DNA of 64,000 nt, from contig OY735215.1 in NCBI GenBank assembly GCA_963457665.1, positions 41,355,825 to 41,419,824 on the forward strand, given 5' to 3'. Below are positions 23,172 to 35,935 of this stretch, in pieces (the first letter of the stretch is position 1; each line of letters begins with the position of its first letter). A program made the translations under genes and the position numbers. Below the pieces are notes generated by a model. The model was given only the letters and a program-made list of their open reading frames with translations. It did not search any database and was not told the origin of the DNA. Source of the DNA: Thysanoteuthis rhombus (taxonomy: Eukaryota > Mollusca > Cephalopoda > Oegopsida > Thysanoteuthidae).

Positions 23172-23480
23172 AAACTATACAACGTCTCTCCGGAAAGTAT
23201 CCTACCATTCATTACTGAGGGGAAAAAAAAATGACCTACCAAGGGCAATGTAACCTTAGTCCTCTTCAAAGCACTCCCCTTGGGATCTTACACATTTAAC
23301 CCAGCACCCCTTCCACTTTTCAATATCGTCCACAAAGTCCTCTTACAAGATAACTCCCAGCTGCCTCATTGTATTCCCCTTAATCTTGTCCACGGTCTGA
23401 AATCTACCCCACTTTCAATAATTGAGGTCTAGAGAGTCAAATCTGAACTGTACAGGGAGGATGTCTGATGGACCTGGCTA
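23172..23480 (-). mobile_element. mariner-like transposase C-terminal fragment
   Basis: On the minus strand VDKIKGNTMRQLGVIL is followed by EDFVDDIEKWKGCWVKCVRS and QGECFEED, the characteristic end of mariner (SETMAR-type) transposases. An upstream piece (YSSDLT) may be a decayed YSPDL motif. The end at 23172 (CGTCTCTCCGGAAAGTATCC) is likely the terminal repeat. The N-terminal part is not adjacent. Confidence 0.7.
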
Positions 23481-23659
23481 ACGCCATCTTTTTGCAAGAA
23501 AACACAGCACAAGAAGTGAAGGACAAATCACTCGGTTACTTTGAATCCAAAGGTCATACAATACAACAAGATTACTCAACGGTGTCTCACTGCAGACTGT
23601 GTAGTCCCATGAGAGAGTGTCTATTCAGACATCCGTACTGAGGCCCTTTTTAATGGTTA

Positions 23660-25164
23660 GCCAATTTACATCAAAGCCGAGCGACTAGTTCCTGAGATAT
23701 TCTCAATGATCTCTTTTTCTGAGCTTGGAACCGATCGAATGTTCAAAGTCTCCTTTTTCACTACTTTGTTAGGTTCTATCTTGAAATGTTGTATTTTAGC
23801 CTGATAATATAGTATGAGAGAGGTCCAAGCCAAAGGCATAGCTAGAGATTTGGGGCTTTGGTTCCTTGATGGGTTTTTTCCAATATTCTTTGAGATTTGA
23901 TAAAAAAAAAAAATTTGCAATGAGTGGACATCTGATTCACTAAGTAGAACAGTATGTATATTTTTACTCTGGAAAGTAAAGAACTACACATCACAGAAGA
24001 GAAACAAAAAAAATCATCACACTGCTATTTACCTACAGAGCATATGTTTCAGTTAACTTTTGTCAAAAAAAAATTGCCGATATCTTTGGGGTCTATGTTT
24101 GTGTGGTTTGTTTCAAAAATTTTGGTTTTTTTTTTTTCAATCAGGGACTTTCCCCAAAACTGCTATACCTGTAAAACTTTTTTGAATCAGCTTCATCCAG
24201 GAAAGGTCTTTGTAATATTTAATTGAACCTAAACATGCATGAAGCAGGGGAGAGGACTTTAAAAAAATTCCTTTCAAGAGCACTAATCGGTAGGCTTCAA
24301 AATTATGGTCGCTCAAAGCCGAGTGGTGAGAAGCACAGAGGATGTAATGAAGAAAGCTTTGATTGTATTCTAGTTTTGTATGCTTTGTACCTATTTGCCC
24401 TTCAAACCTTCCATAAGTTTTGAGAAAGGAAATATTCAAAGGTTTTATAAGAGGGGGTCCTATTCACAATGTAGCTAAAATGCGTAACTACACCCTTACT
24501 TTCCATTCGTCATAGGTTACCATGGATGTGAATTTCTCTTTCTCTCAGTGAGCATGACCCTCCATCCCTATTTGATTTTATGAAAGCTCTATAAAATATA
24601 ATTCTTCTTCCAGTGTTGTGAGATTTACAGGTTTTTCTTCGGGGGCAATGCTGGGTACCCCAGCAAGTGCACTCCAACTCAATTGGTGAAAAACAATCCC
24701 AAAGGCTGACCCGATTCATCTATGAAAAAATATTTCAATGTTATTGTATAATGTCAGCAATAATTCAGTTGGCTTTTGGGGGCCCTCTTCCCTTATGAGA
24801 GAGGGCGGGGGGTTCAAATAGCCACCCTCCCTCTCAACCATGCAGCTGGCCAAAGCCATGCACAGTGAGAGGATTAGTATCTTAAAAATTACTATTGATA
24901 GCCTCAACATTTTTCTTTCAAAGGATACAATATTAGTTGTTACTTTTGCAAACTGATCTAGATCTGCTGTAGGAAACCAGTAAAAATTAAGCTTACTAGG
25001 CAGCTTATTTGTACCATTCTATCCATTCAGTCATTGATAAGGTCAGCTTTCGTAAAGCATCTGCTTGCATTCAAACCATTTGCAATTGGAAACTAGACAT
25101 TTTAAAACTATTAATTCACAAAGTTTCATCTTAAACTCTTGGATTCATAGACTGCTCATACCCC
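23660..25164. other. No gene seen; presumed intron or intergenic
   Basis: Contains opposing open stretches near 24137-24439 and 24510-24910 with no family signature. 24775-24835 holds GGGGGCCCTCTTCC and GAGGGCGGGGGGTT patches, unusual for this window but unexplained. Confidence 0.45.
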
Positions 25165-25320
25165 CAGTGGAACTCTTCAGTGAATAGGATTAAAAAATGG
25201 AACTCTTTTGTGACTTGAATTGAAAGAAAATGAAAATTTACAGTAATTTTAATCAGGAGTTAAACACCTTGAACTACTTTTTAAATCTGCTAGAATGAAT
25301 TTAGGAGTTGATAATGAACA
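25165..25320 (+). repeat. Interspersed family D, copy 2
   Basis: GAACTCTTCAGTGAATAGGA, TGGAACTCTTTTGTGACTTG, TTAATCAGGAGTTAAACACC and AGAATGAATTTAGGAGTTGA match copies 1 and 4. Confidence 0.65.
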
Positions 25321-25984
25321 AGGCTAACATTTCTAATACTAATTACCAAATTAATTAGATGTCTAAAAGTCAGGAATCACTCTCGTGACAAATAAAACCC
25401 CATTAGAACTAATTAATTTCAAGTGGATCATTTAAAAGGAGAATAACATGTCATCCTCTGATAGCTTTCCTTTTTATCTATTTCATGGAACAGAAGATAC
25501 CAGAAATTAACAGTGAACTGGGTTTTCAAGTCTTTTTTTTGACTCTAGAAATATAACAAAAAACTTCTTTGAATTAGATTCCAGAATTAAAAATATCAGA
25601 AACAAAGTTTAATTGGATAGTGCACTCCAACAGAATTCCTGAGTTTCCCAGTCAAGTGTTAGCACCAGGTCATTTGCAAATGATCTTCCTCCTCAATTAT
25701 TTTCCACCTAAAGTGATAAGATTTGCCAGCAAATCTCCCTCGTATCATAAAAACAAGTACATTTGTTAATATAACAACCGAGCTGAATCTTCTCTCATGA
25801 AAATGTAGATTTGCTGTAGAGTATATCACTGTAAGTTGTGAATCAAGAAAATGCTCAACATTGTTCAATGTCAAAAGTACCATACAAAACAGAATGATTA
25901 TAAAATGCAAGCAGGGCCTGTGGAAATTCTAAAGGGCATTTTGCTATGAAGGAAATGAATCAAATCATCAAAGAGCCGCAAATG

Positions 25985-26270
25985 GCCCGCCTAACCACCA
26001 AACCAACCAAATGAACGACAGATTCTTCTCACTGTTTGTTTCCAAGGGCTCTTGGTCACATTTTTAGGGCTACAACCTTGGAATTGCATGAGTACACCAC
26101 TCGGCACCATCTAAAAAATTTTCTGTTTGTTTTTTCAAAATTTTTTTTTTTCTATCTCTATGGTCAATTTTTGACCAACAATGCCCAAATATTGTGCTGA
26201 TCATTTCTTAGATAATTAGTTCTGGTACGTGCGTAGGCTATGGTGATTCATTCATGCGAGGTGCAAACAT
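25985..26270 (+). repeat. Interspersed family A, copy 4
   Basis: Landmarks are GACAGATTCTTCTCACTG, TTTAGGGCTACAACCTTGGA, CTCGGCACCATCTAAA, GACCAACAATGCCCAAATAT, and TTAGTTCTGGTACGTGCGTA with GGTGATTCATTCATGCGAGG at the end. Confidence 0.75.
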
Positions 26271-28974
26271 CAAATCATACATCTTAATATTATTGGAGGG
26301 AGAAATCATTATTTTCACTTTATTAGTCGTAACGTATCCATTTAGGAATTCATCTTTTACTTTCGAGAACTTGACAATTCTCATCCAACCACTTTCCACG
26401 GTTACTTTTCCCCCTTCCTTGATTGATACTTTCTAAGCACAAGCCGGTTATTTTCTCCCCCTCTATCATTGGCTCTTTCTTTCACTCCTTGCGCCTTGAC
26501 CGTTAACTTCTCCTTAACAGTCTTGATTGTTACTCCTTCTGCTCTGCCTTGACCATTACTTTAACATTCTACAATGCTCTTTCAAGTTATTGGTAACTGA
26601 ATAGTTGCAGTTGAGATATTTCAACTTTTGGAAAGATAGGCCCTGGGTTCATAGTCATTGACTGGCAGAGATGAAAATTTCTTCCATTCCAAGAGAATTA
26701 GTAAAGGATCCATGGATAGTAAAATAACTTGATTCATTATAATCAGTACACTCTTAAAGACTCCAAAAACACAGAACATATCATGCCAAAGGTAGGTATA
26801 GAAAGTGATACAAATCAACATATATAAAGAGTCTTTTCTTGTAACTATAGGTGTCAGCATAGGCTTATGAGAATCTTTGGTAAATTAGTCTAAAATTTCA
26901 GGAAAAAGAATCTGGAGGCAAATCAAGCCCTTGGCCCCCTTGACCAAAGGGCTCCCAAGTGCCTAAGGGGGTCAGGGCACAAAAAAGGTTAATAAATATC
27001 ATATTGCACTGTGTGAAGCAATATTATAATCATTTACTTTTCTATAAACCAATAATCTGGCTTGACCAGTGAAAAATTAATTCCATGTTGTATACAAAAT
27101 TAGTTCTCTTATCTATAGCTGACTAAAGAGAAGTGAAATAAAGCACCCACTTTAATCTAGATAATTGCTCTTATATAAGTGCCACAGACTCAAGCTGCTG
27201 AATAACTCTGAAAGTATCAATAAAGACAGAGAGTTTAATTGAAATTCAAGGAAACCTATCAAAATAAACCCCCTTTTATTAAATGAATCCAGGCTTGTGA
27301 ATCCAACAACGTATGCTCTAAAACAAAGACTTGTAATATTCGGACAGTGAAAAATGCAACAATTCAATTTCTCAGTTCAAAGAGTTTTTTTAAGAAGATT
27401 GAACTCCTAGTTGTTTATATCATACAAACATTTTTGCCAATTCATCCTACGACATTATAACTTAATTTACAAGCGTTGCTGGTTATGTTTGAATTTTCTG
27501 TATAATAATGTTTTTCATTTTACACTAACAAAGGAAGAGACCAAAAAAAAGAGATTCTCTTTCCTTACAGATACTATATATTAAACCAGAAGAAGGCCAT
27601 AGAATAAATCGGCTGAAACATCATATGGAAAACAAGACAGAGTTCAAATGACCAAAAACCTTGGTGAATGTAGATGAGCCTACTCAGAAAAATAGGCAAT
27701 TCGATTTTTGATTTTAGTTTATGTTTCATTTCAACTCAAGGGAAAACTGGCCTATATTGTATCTCATGCAATTAACAGACTCACCACACCAACAAAATGT
27801 GCCAAGTTACCCAACATCCATCGAACCAAATAAGCACCTCTTCAGTCGACCTCAAATAACCTCATTCACTGAACCAATTTACCCAACAGCCAATAACGCA
27901 AGCTATAGTAGAATAGGATTTTATGACCCTTAGCACGATAAACCAAAGCAATATGCGAATGTTTTTATCCCCTTGGCAATTGTCCTAATGATGCATTTTG
28001 CTGGAAAGTTCAAGATACTTAAATCAATGACTACTCCTTGCTTGTTACTATTAGTCACAATTCAATACATTATGGGCAGGGGAAAAATGTTAAAACTCTG
28101 ATGATACCACCATTAGTAGCCACTTCCGAAAACCATTTCCATCGTCTTAGTTTCCAACCAATGCATTAATCATCAGACTTTCTATTTCACGTTTATTGAC
28201 CAAGAAATTCAAGGAGAGTTTTTATACCTAATTTACACTCCATAAAATAGAATGATATCATCATGATTTTCTTATAACAAAAATGTAATGATACTGATAC
28301 AGATGATATGAAAATAATTGACACCACAAAAAGTACCAACAATAATAACCCAACCATTATCAGAGTTAACAAGAATATTGTTAACTAGCATATACCAGTA
28401 AAAAATGACAAGGTTATTTATGTATGAATCAGCAATAAGGAGCCTAAAGCTATTTTATTAGGAAACTTATCTTTAATAATAGAAGTATCATAATTTTGAT
28501 TTTTTTAAAGTCAACTCAAGCTGTTCAAAAGGGTGATTAGACAAAGTCTTAGGACAAAATGTTATATAAGAAAAAACACCACTGATATGGTGCGGTATAA
28601 AAGAGAGTCATAGGAAGAAACTGATTTTATTAAAAAATAGTTGAATATTATTTTTTTTAAAAAAACAAAGAAATTATGGCCAAATTTGACAAATCTGGCA
28701 TTTTTCAAAAGCATTGACGCACTTACTCATTTTTCTTTATTCTAATTCCAAACGAGCAGCATTTCTGTGATGTATCATTCATTGTTAAATCACAACAGAC
28801 TATTTCATCTTCTTATGACCCTTTGATTGTACTTCTTTCAGCTTTGTTAATCTATTTCACATGGACCAATCCATTATGACTTTTAGATTATAACAGGAAT
28901 TGGACAGGACAAACAACTATACAATTAAATACACTGATTTGCATACATGACTTTTCTATGGATAAATGATAATC
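26271..28974. other. No gene seen; presumed intron
   Basis: A+T-rich. 26905-26985 is a local G+C-rich patch (CCCTTGGCCCCCTTGACC) resembling 4930-4970 in wording. No exon with good borders was found. Confidence 0.45.
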
Positions 28975-29290
28975 ATCATCAGCCTTTGAGCATTCATTGT
29001 CAGACATTGACCTTCCTTAAGATTAGCCAGACCTCACTATCATGGGCATCGCGAGCCTGTCTCATCAAATTACTCTGTTGCCTACAATTTTGTATATCAT
29101 CTCTTGGGATTTGCATTGTGAGTGATTGTCTGCAATTCTTGCAACATGGCCGATCCATTGCCATTTGAGTTTTCAGAAGGTCCCTATGATATCTCCAACT
29201 CTTGTCTTTTCTCTGATATACTGTAGTCTTATGATCTCTCAACGTGAGGTTGAGCATGATTCTGTCATGTGTACGTTGTATGGTTTTCAT
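28975..29290 (-). mobile_element. RTE LINE 3' end fragment
   Basis: The plus strand begins with the CATCATCAGCC terminus seen in the other copies and continues through the segment whose translation in intact relatives ends the RT protein. On the minus strand RIMLNLTLRDHKTT and later MAMDRPCCKNCRQSL are visible, decayed versions of the RIMLN...WRDH and WAGHVA segments. The 5' side ends near a GAT-rich simple sequence. The copy is 5' truncated, as is common for LINEs. Confidence 0.75.
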
Positions 29291-31188
29291 TATGATGATA
29301 ATAATGACGATAGTAAGAATGGTAATGATGATAATCTTACTGATAACTAAAGAAAAATAGTTACACATTATGAACTGTTGGTATAGAAACAGCAGTAAAT
29401 TGACTACAACTATAATTACTCCTAATAATTCTTATAAGATTACTATCAGAAATATTGATAAAAATAATATTAATGGTTTACTTTTGAGCCTCTGTGAAGA
29501 TTGACATCTAACAGCTTCTACTTGTTAATTATCAACAGAACCCAAATTAATTTTAGTGGGATCGTTAGTTCCTAAAGGATCAATTTGCATTAGTATGAAA
29601 CGCATTGCGAGCATTAATGCCATTGATGATCAACACAGAAGATGAGGACAAATATTCCGCAGCTAATTGGTCCTCTATTGCCAAGGGAGGCGACCATTGA
29701 TGGGAGCAATTAAATTGAGGCGAGTTCAGTTATAAGAGCATCATTTAGTCAACTTGATCTCATCATTGCTTTTGAATCAATGGTCCCCAACCTTTGGTTC
29801 TCAGTAATCTGGGAAGTTACAAAGAGAGGACTTGGATCTAACAAGTTGTAAAGGCTAATTAATTATACGACTCAACCTTTCACACTATCTCACATCAAAT
29901 GGAAAGTTTTCAATACTCAATTTTCATTACACTGTAGACACGTTATAATGCGGAAGTTGAGGTCTATAATTTTCTACCACATTATAAGTGAGTAAACATT
30001 GGAACAATTTTTTTTCTATTTTTACTAACCTTAATCGAAGGCAAGACCAACCCTCATAAATTGTGGAGAAATAAGGAGGAAACAATGGAGGTTTGGGTAG
30101 GGTGAGGCTAAGCCAGTAAGACAGAAATGAATATAAGATAATGTTTAAATCAAGGTATCTCATCAGACAAAACTTAGATACATATGTAGCGAGTGTCCAG
30201 AGCAGTGTGACATTACATTAGTAATATTTTTAGCATCAGATGATGTGTTTCATGTATTGAATACTGAAATGTTTCTGTCTAATTCATTCCCTTTTTTACA
30301 GTTGGTGTAACCTGATTCTGAGGGGCTCTTTTTATTTTTGTATTTAGCTATTATTTTGAGACCCAAATTTGGCATTTTGCAAATTAGTATTAATGCTCCA
30401 TTATAAGTGATTCCATGCTATATTGAACTGCATTATCACATGTCAACAGTGTTTAGTATAGGGATTCAAGGAAAACAATCCCACTTTATATTTTATTTAT
30501 GTTAAGGATATTAACCTTGCTATTTCTTGTATCATCAAGTTAAAATAGGCTTTTGATTGCTTTGTGCATTGATAGCAAAACTGTTTAACTGAGTTTTTGA
30601 ACAAATTTAGACAATAGAGACAATCATTTTGAAGTTCATTAGGTAACTAGTTTTGTATTTGATATACTTTATGTTACCTGTAAACTTTTACATAAACTTG
30701 TGATTTATATCTACATAATATATTTGAAATACATCAGCACACAAATAAGATTGTATAGTATATTCTAAATACAAGTAATTATTTTACTAGAGTATATAAT
30801 TTCAAAATCCAACAAATATTCTATTGTATTTGTGACTGATACTGTTGAACCATTGTATACATTGTTACTTTTATATGTCTGATAAATTTTCAATTGAGAT
30901 TCAGTATTTAGATATAATTTCTCAACATGAGACATCAATAAACACATCGCTTATTAACTGCAACAAAAGCTGACATTTCTCTTTTGCTGAATCAGTTGAT
31001 AGTTTTCATAAGGTAGAAAGGATAAAGATAGAAAGAAGAATATTTTCTTTCTTTTTCATGTCACGCTAAGTCATATGATTCTTTTTCGAATCAATTCTCG
31101 AAATAGAAAAATAGAAAGTACAAGAAAGATAGAAACAGAAAAAGAAAGGAAGCAGCCTGTACACGTGTTAATAACTAATCTCTATACT

Positions 31189-31190
<2 letters not shown>
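29291..31190. other. No gene seen; presumed intron
   Basis: GAT/AAT-rich simple sequence borders the LINE at 29290-29345. Otherwise A+T-rich, with polypurine GAAAGA-type tracts at 31010-31150. Confidence 0.45.
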
Positions 31191-31240
<50 letters not shown>

Positions 31241-31270
31241 AGATACAGATATAGATATAGATATATATAC
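31191..31270. repeat. (TA)n and (GATA)n-like microsatellite
   Basis: A TA run with one TTTA, then AGATACAGATATAGATATAG. Confidence 0.96.
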
Positions 31271-32493
31271 ATATTTGTAACTTTTTCATTTCCCGTACAG
31301 ATGATATTTTTCCTTTTATTTCCGATGCAATGATTATTTATCTTTATTTCAGACATTTTAATGGGGATTAATTTGAAAACTAAATTGGAAACAAATAGTT
31401 TTATTACGGAAACAAATGTAGACAAATATTGCGAATGCTATAATAAATTATATAAACAATGTTGCAGATTTAAAACAAAGTCTGTTTAGATAACTATATA
31501 CTGCAGTATATTATTAGCCAAAAACTTTAGATATCAATATATAATTTGTAGATATGGTGCTGCAATTGATATGTTGTGGATGAATTTGTCACCAATACAC
31601 TATCATTTGTATATATATAGGACCACTATCAATGTATAATGGCCTATGATTTGTATATGCACAATTCTTGTCAGCAGACTATCTATTCTAATAGAATCCC
31701 AACAGTAGCTCATGGTACATAATTTATCTGTTTAGCATAGCAAAATGACTGAAAAACATTAGATAAAAATGGATCAACATGTCTTCACTCAGAGACCTCA
31801 TAGAAAATAACTAAAACTGAAAAAAAAAGATTATCTTTTTATTTACAGCACATTAAAAAATACTATGCTATGATGTGTAAATACAGATTGTATAGTCATA
31901 TATTACAAGACAACCAGATGAACTTGGAATGTCTACATCAGAAAAAAAGAAATATATGATTGGGCAGAGGATGTGTCTGACTTTCTCACATTGTGATGAA
32001 AAACCTACAAAGCCTGGTAATATCATGAAGTATTGGTAATGGAAATAACGTTCCAGTTTCAAAACCATCCCTGACCCGAGGGCCAACATCGAATGATGGC
32101 TTAGTTGGAGGCAATGCTGCTGTTTCGGCAGAATTAGTTGGATGAAATTATCATTGATTATTAGTTACATATAACAAGGCTGAACAAAAATTTCTGAATC
32201 ATAAGCAAAAATACAAAATAGCATGAAATAAAAACTAATAACAAGTAATTTCAAAATAAATAACACCAATGCCCTCCTTAGTCAATGACAGAATCATGTC
32301 CCAATTAAATAAAAGTTTTAGATAAAATAAATGATATCTTATTAATCTAAAGTGTCACTTCAGATGGATAAGACTGTATTCTTCTAGTATAATTTGAACT
32401 ATCATATCCAAAATTCATACCAATGAAATAAGAATAAGTAGACTATGTATTTATTCCAGATGAGATTCATAGCTAAACAGATAAAATACTTAC

Positions 32494-32567
32494 GTGGAGA
32501 ACTCTTAAAGACTTCTTTAAGTTTGTTCCCAAAAGTGGAGAAGCCAAATTCTTTCTTCTTCTGTGGT
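32494..32567 (-). CDS. Internal exon (74 nt) of an unidentified host gene
   Basis: The minus strand shows TTTATTCCAG before 32567 and a perfect GTAAGT donor after 32494. Read in the phase set by the exon at 35873-35935, it encodes Pro-Gln, then KKKEFGFSTFGNKLKEVF, then KSSP. The segment is strongly basic with Ser near its end, as in a membrane-, cytoskeleton- or phosphorylation-regulated linker, but that role is inference. It enters after two bases and leaves one base, so skipping it would shift the frame and it is likely constitutive. No stop occurs in the used frame. The product is unknown. Confidence 0.6.
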
Positions 32568-32750
32568 CTGGAATAAATAACATGAAATTTTAAAAAGAAC
32601 AAATTATAGAATAAAAAATTCAGAATTATAATTCACAAGACATTTTCTGAAGTAGTTAAAAGCCGTAGCATTAGGACAGTGGGTACTGATATAACCAGGT
32701 TTCAAAGACAATAAATGGCTAATGAACTGACTGGTAGCCATAATGTACAT

Positions 32751-33202
32751 CAGTGATTCCCAAAGTGGGTAGTACTGCCCCCTTGGGTGCAGGGGAAGGC
32801 AAGGGGGCCATTAGGGAAGCATTGGAAGACAAGATGCAAGACTACAAATCAATACCTACAACGCATACAGTCTTCTGTCTGAATAGCTGATTTTACACTA
32901 GAGCTGTTTGAAGTTCAACTATTTCCAGTTTTTCTGACTTGAAAAATTCTATCAACTCATTCAAATAATTTAATCACAACTAAATCAACGTAAGATTCCT
33001 TGTGAAACAAAAAACTTAAAATTGAACTTGAAACAAGTACCGCTGTAAAATCAGATTTGACACCATACGTAGGAAGTGTCGAAATTGCACTTCTCACATT
33101 TGATATGACACGGCAAGAAAACACACAGAACTTCATGGGGGTGGATGATGAAATATATAAAGTAAAAGAGAGTGGCAGTAAAGAGAAGTTTGGGGAACAC
33201 TG
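32751..33202. mobile_element. hAT-type MITE with 8-bp target site duplication
   Basis: The left end is CAGTGATTCCCAAAGTGGG. The right end reverse complemented is CAGTGTTCCCCAAACTTC. Flanks are ATGTACAT (32743-32750) and AGGTACAT (33203-33210), an 8-bp duplication with one mismatch, diagnostic of hAT insertion. At 452 bp, with no coding remnant, it is non-autonomous. It lies in the intron upstream of the exon at 32494-32567. Confidence 0.85.
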
Positions 33203-33374
33203 AGGTACATAATTCTAGGTCCTGAGAAGTTAAAGTTCATGCACCAAAATTCAGGTATATGAGCAAAAATATCTAGATTGTATTTTGTAAAATCTACAAC
33301 ACCAAATAGATAATCATGAGCAGGAAAACCAAAATGAACGAGTCAATAGGAGAAAAGCCACTCTTTCTATAAAT

Positions 33375-33700
33375 AAAATGGAGAGATCACAAGACAGCAC
33401 AATATATTAGGAAAAAACAGGGTTCTGAGACATCATAAAATTCATTAAAAAGATGCAAATAGTAATGAGCTGGTTATGTAGCTAGGATAGCAGACAACCA
33501 ATGGACATCACGACTTGCAACATGGATCCCCAGAGATCACATGCAGAAACGAGGCTGGCAGCATACAAGATGGAGAGATAAACTAAATAAGTTCAAGAAG
33601 TATTGGCTTCACCATGCCCATGATAGAGAGGTCTGGTAAATCCTGGGTAAGGTCTATATTGAATGATAGACAATAAAAACTGATGATGATGATGATGAGA
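33375..33700 (+). mobile_element. RTE LINE 3' end fragment with (GAT)n tail
   Basis: The plus strand carries the same terminal region as the other copies: GGAGAGATCACAAGACAGC, the segment that in relatives reads WAGHVARTTDNRWTS, and then WRDKLNKFKKYWLHHAHD near 33570-33630. It ends in a GATGATGATG run at 33679-33697, the family tail. It is 5' truncated and lies inside the presumed intron between the exons at 32494 and 35873. Confidence 0.8.
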
Positions 33701-34099
33701 CCATTAGCATCTTTCCAACACCCTAGTCACCTGTACCTATTACCACCTAACCTCTGACTATTCAGCCTATCATAACATCTTCGCCATTTTAAGGATCTTG
33801 GAATGCTCAAAAATGTTCCCCGTATAAATGAATGCTTCTTGGTTTTGTATCACAGTTCAACAGTCAGTGATCCAATCATTGATTCATCCTATTTTTTACT
33901 GAGGAGCAGTATTTAGTCAGCTAGTCATACAATCCATCATTAACTACACTGTATTTGATTCTCACTGGGTGCTGAACCTATTAAATATCAGTATGCAAGC
34001 AATAATCCTCAGAGGATTGAGGGTTAAAATAAGCAAAAGGCGACAGCTAAACACAAATGATAGATTTAAAGTAGTAACTCAGAAATTCATACAGGATAA

Positions 34100-34240
34100 T
34101 TCAAATAGTAATTCAGGGGGAGCAACTTCTGATTGAAGTTACCTCCCTTGCACTTTTTGGTGATTTTTTTTATTTTTCTATCATTCAATGCACAAGAGAG
34201 CTCCATTATTTTTTTCATATCATTCACTGAAGAGTTCTAC
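34100..34240 (-). repeat. Interspersed family D, copy 3, reverse orientation
   Basis: The reverse complement shows GAACTCTTCAGTGAATGATA, AATAATGGAGCTCTCTTGTG and GGAGGTAACTTCAATCAGAA with GTTGCTCCCCCTGAATTA, so the inverted AAGTTACTTCC box is present here too. Confidence 0.6.
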
Positions 34241-34579
34241 AGAGGTAACAAGCGGTCTATGAATCTAATAGTTAAAAGTAAAAAAATAATATCTTTATCA
34301 TTTCAAAGGTATCTTTGGTAGGATAAGAAAATTATTTTCTGGTTCATTGGCATCAGCATGAATCACTTGATATCTTCTATGAATTTTTCTAGCAAATTAA
34401 CACCATCTTTCAAGTAAAAGAAAACTGGGCTGCAGAAATTTTCACTGATGTTCTCCAACCACCGAACAACTACTATCACAAACTACCAATTTTAGTTTTC
34501 CCAGTTCAAGAACAGATCAGTCCTTGCAAAAGTTCATTAAGGACATTTGGATTGATTGTACATGGTGGTCTAAGAAAGC

Positions 34580-35043
34580 TCAACCTTCAGGAAAATCCCA
34601 TTAGTACTAAAAAGAAAGACATACAACCCAATAGTTACCAATGGAGCTGAAAAATGGAACCTAACGAAGAGATTGACCTTCTAACTGAGAACCATGCTAT
34701 GTGCACATGAAAAAATCATGCTCAACACAACATGGAGAGATCCCAAGACAGCACAGTATATTAGGAGAAAAAACAAGAGTCCGAGACATCATAGAAACCA
34801 TTAGCAAACTCAAATAGCTACGGGCTGGTCATGTTGCAAGAACAACAGACAATTGATGAACATCACAATTCACAACATGGATCCCCAGAGATCAAATGTG
34901 GAATCAAGGCTGGAGAATATAAGATGGCGAGACCAATGAGACAAGTTCAGAAAGTATTGGTTCCGCAACGCCCATGAGAGAGAGGGCTGGTTAATACTTG
35001 GGAATATCCATGTCCAACAACAGACGATAAAAAACTGATGATG
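34580..35043 (+). mobile_element. RTE LINE 3' end fragment
   Basis: This is a plus-oriented copy starting in the KKKDIQPNSYQW-like stretch and running through KIMLNTTWRDPKTAQYIRRK to the terminal GATGATGATAGG at 35033-35043. It is the longest copy of the family's 3' end here. It agrees base by base over long stretches with 33375-33700, only about 0.9 kb away. The frame is broken and the copy is 5' truncated. Confidence 0.8.
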
Positions 35044-35567
35044 ATAGGAATTTTTTAAAATGCCTACTCCCATTTACATTTAGCAATATGGCTACTTCCG
35101 GTTAACTTTTATTATTGTGGTTATGAGTTTTTTTATTACAAAAGATTTAATTATAAGTGAGGCATAACTTTTATGATTATGCCTATGATGACATATTGTT
35201 CTGTGTTACTGGTGGCTAGGGCTATGCATTTGTTTTTTTATTGTAAAGATTCAATTTCAAAGAAACAAGGCAAAACAATCAAATGATTGTGGCATATGAA
35301 TAACAATTTTATCTCCAGATAAAGAAGAAACAATGTAATTTATTTTTAATTATATATGATTTATTTTAAAGAAAGAATCTTATCTTAACATTATGTAAGG
35401 GAATAAATGAATAGTAGCCATATTGCTTAAGTTAATCATTTTATAGCTAACGTTTTTAAAGCCAAGATAAGCAAGGATAACCTTTTTGTTGATGTTATTG
35501 TTCTGCTACAGAAAAGAATATATCAACTCTTAAATTCATAAGCCGCTGGAAACAGCTCCTATTGACA

Positions 35568-35740
35568 GTGGATTACTTTAGCGAATAGGAGAAAAATTAA
35601 TGGAGCTCTTCTATGAATAGAATTGAAAAAAATCGTTTTTAATTTACTTACTCAAAGGGAAGTCACTTTAATCAGTAGTTATTTTCCTTGAAATTTGAAT
35701 TTGATTTTTTTGTATGAATTTAACAGTTGTACATGATATA
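35568..35740 (+). repeat. Interspersed family D, copy 4
   Basis: TTAGCGAATAGGAGAAAAAT, TGGAGCTCTTCTATGAATAG, AAAGGGAAGTCACTTTAATC and TTATTTTCCTTGAAATTTGA match the family, ending in TGTATGAATTTAACAGTTG. It lies just downstream of the exon at 35873-35935 in transcription order. Confidence 0.6.
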
Positions 35741-35872
35741 AAAACATCTCTTTGATAATAAAATCAGTCATGAAAAAATTTTTTATCCAGAATTTTTACG
35801 AGTAGATATAAAAAAAACAGGATTTTTAAGCAATCCTATATTTTACATCGACACTCTCTTCCTGTAACTAAC

Positions 35873-35935
35873 CTTTTCAATTTTATGAAGAAGTGCTCAA
35901 ATTCTTTAGCATGCCCAAGAAAGGCAGCTGAAACA
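35873..35935 (-). CDS. Internal exon (63 nt) of an unidentified host gene
   Basis: On the minus strand the acceptor is GTTTGCTTTACAG before 35935. The donor is AAAAG followed by GTTAGT after 35873. One base completes the incoming codon, 20 codons are open, and two bases are left over. The peptide begins VSAAFLGHAKEFEH and ends FFIKLK, a mixed amphipathic stretch that suggests part of a folded or helical segment. Entry and exit phases agree with the exons on either side (43487-43528 upstream, 32494-32567 downstream). The length is a multiple of three. I cannot assign a family. This is one of the two best-supported exons in the window. Confidence 0.55.

Noticed and set aside
28727-28770. Minus-strand exon ending in a GTAAGT donor
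   Set aside because: The phase required by the neighbouring exon runs into a stop, so it does not belong to the gene. The donor is probably accidental.
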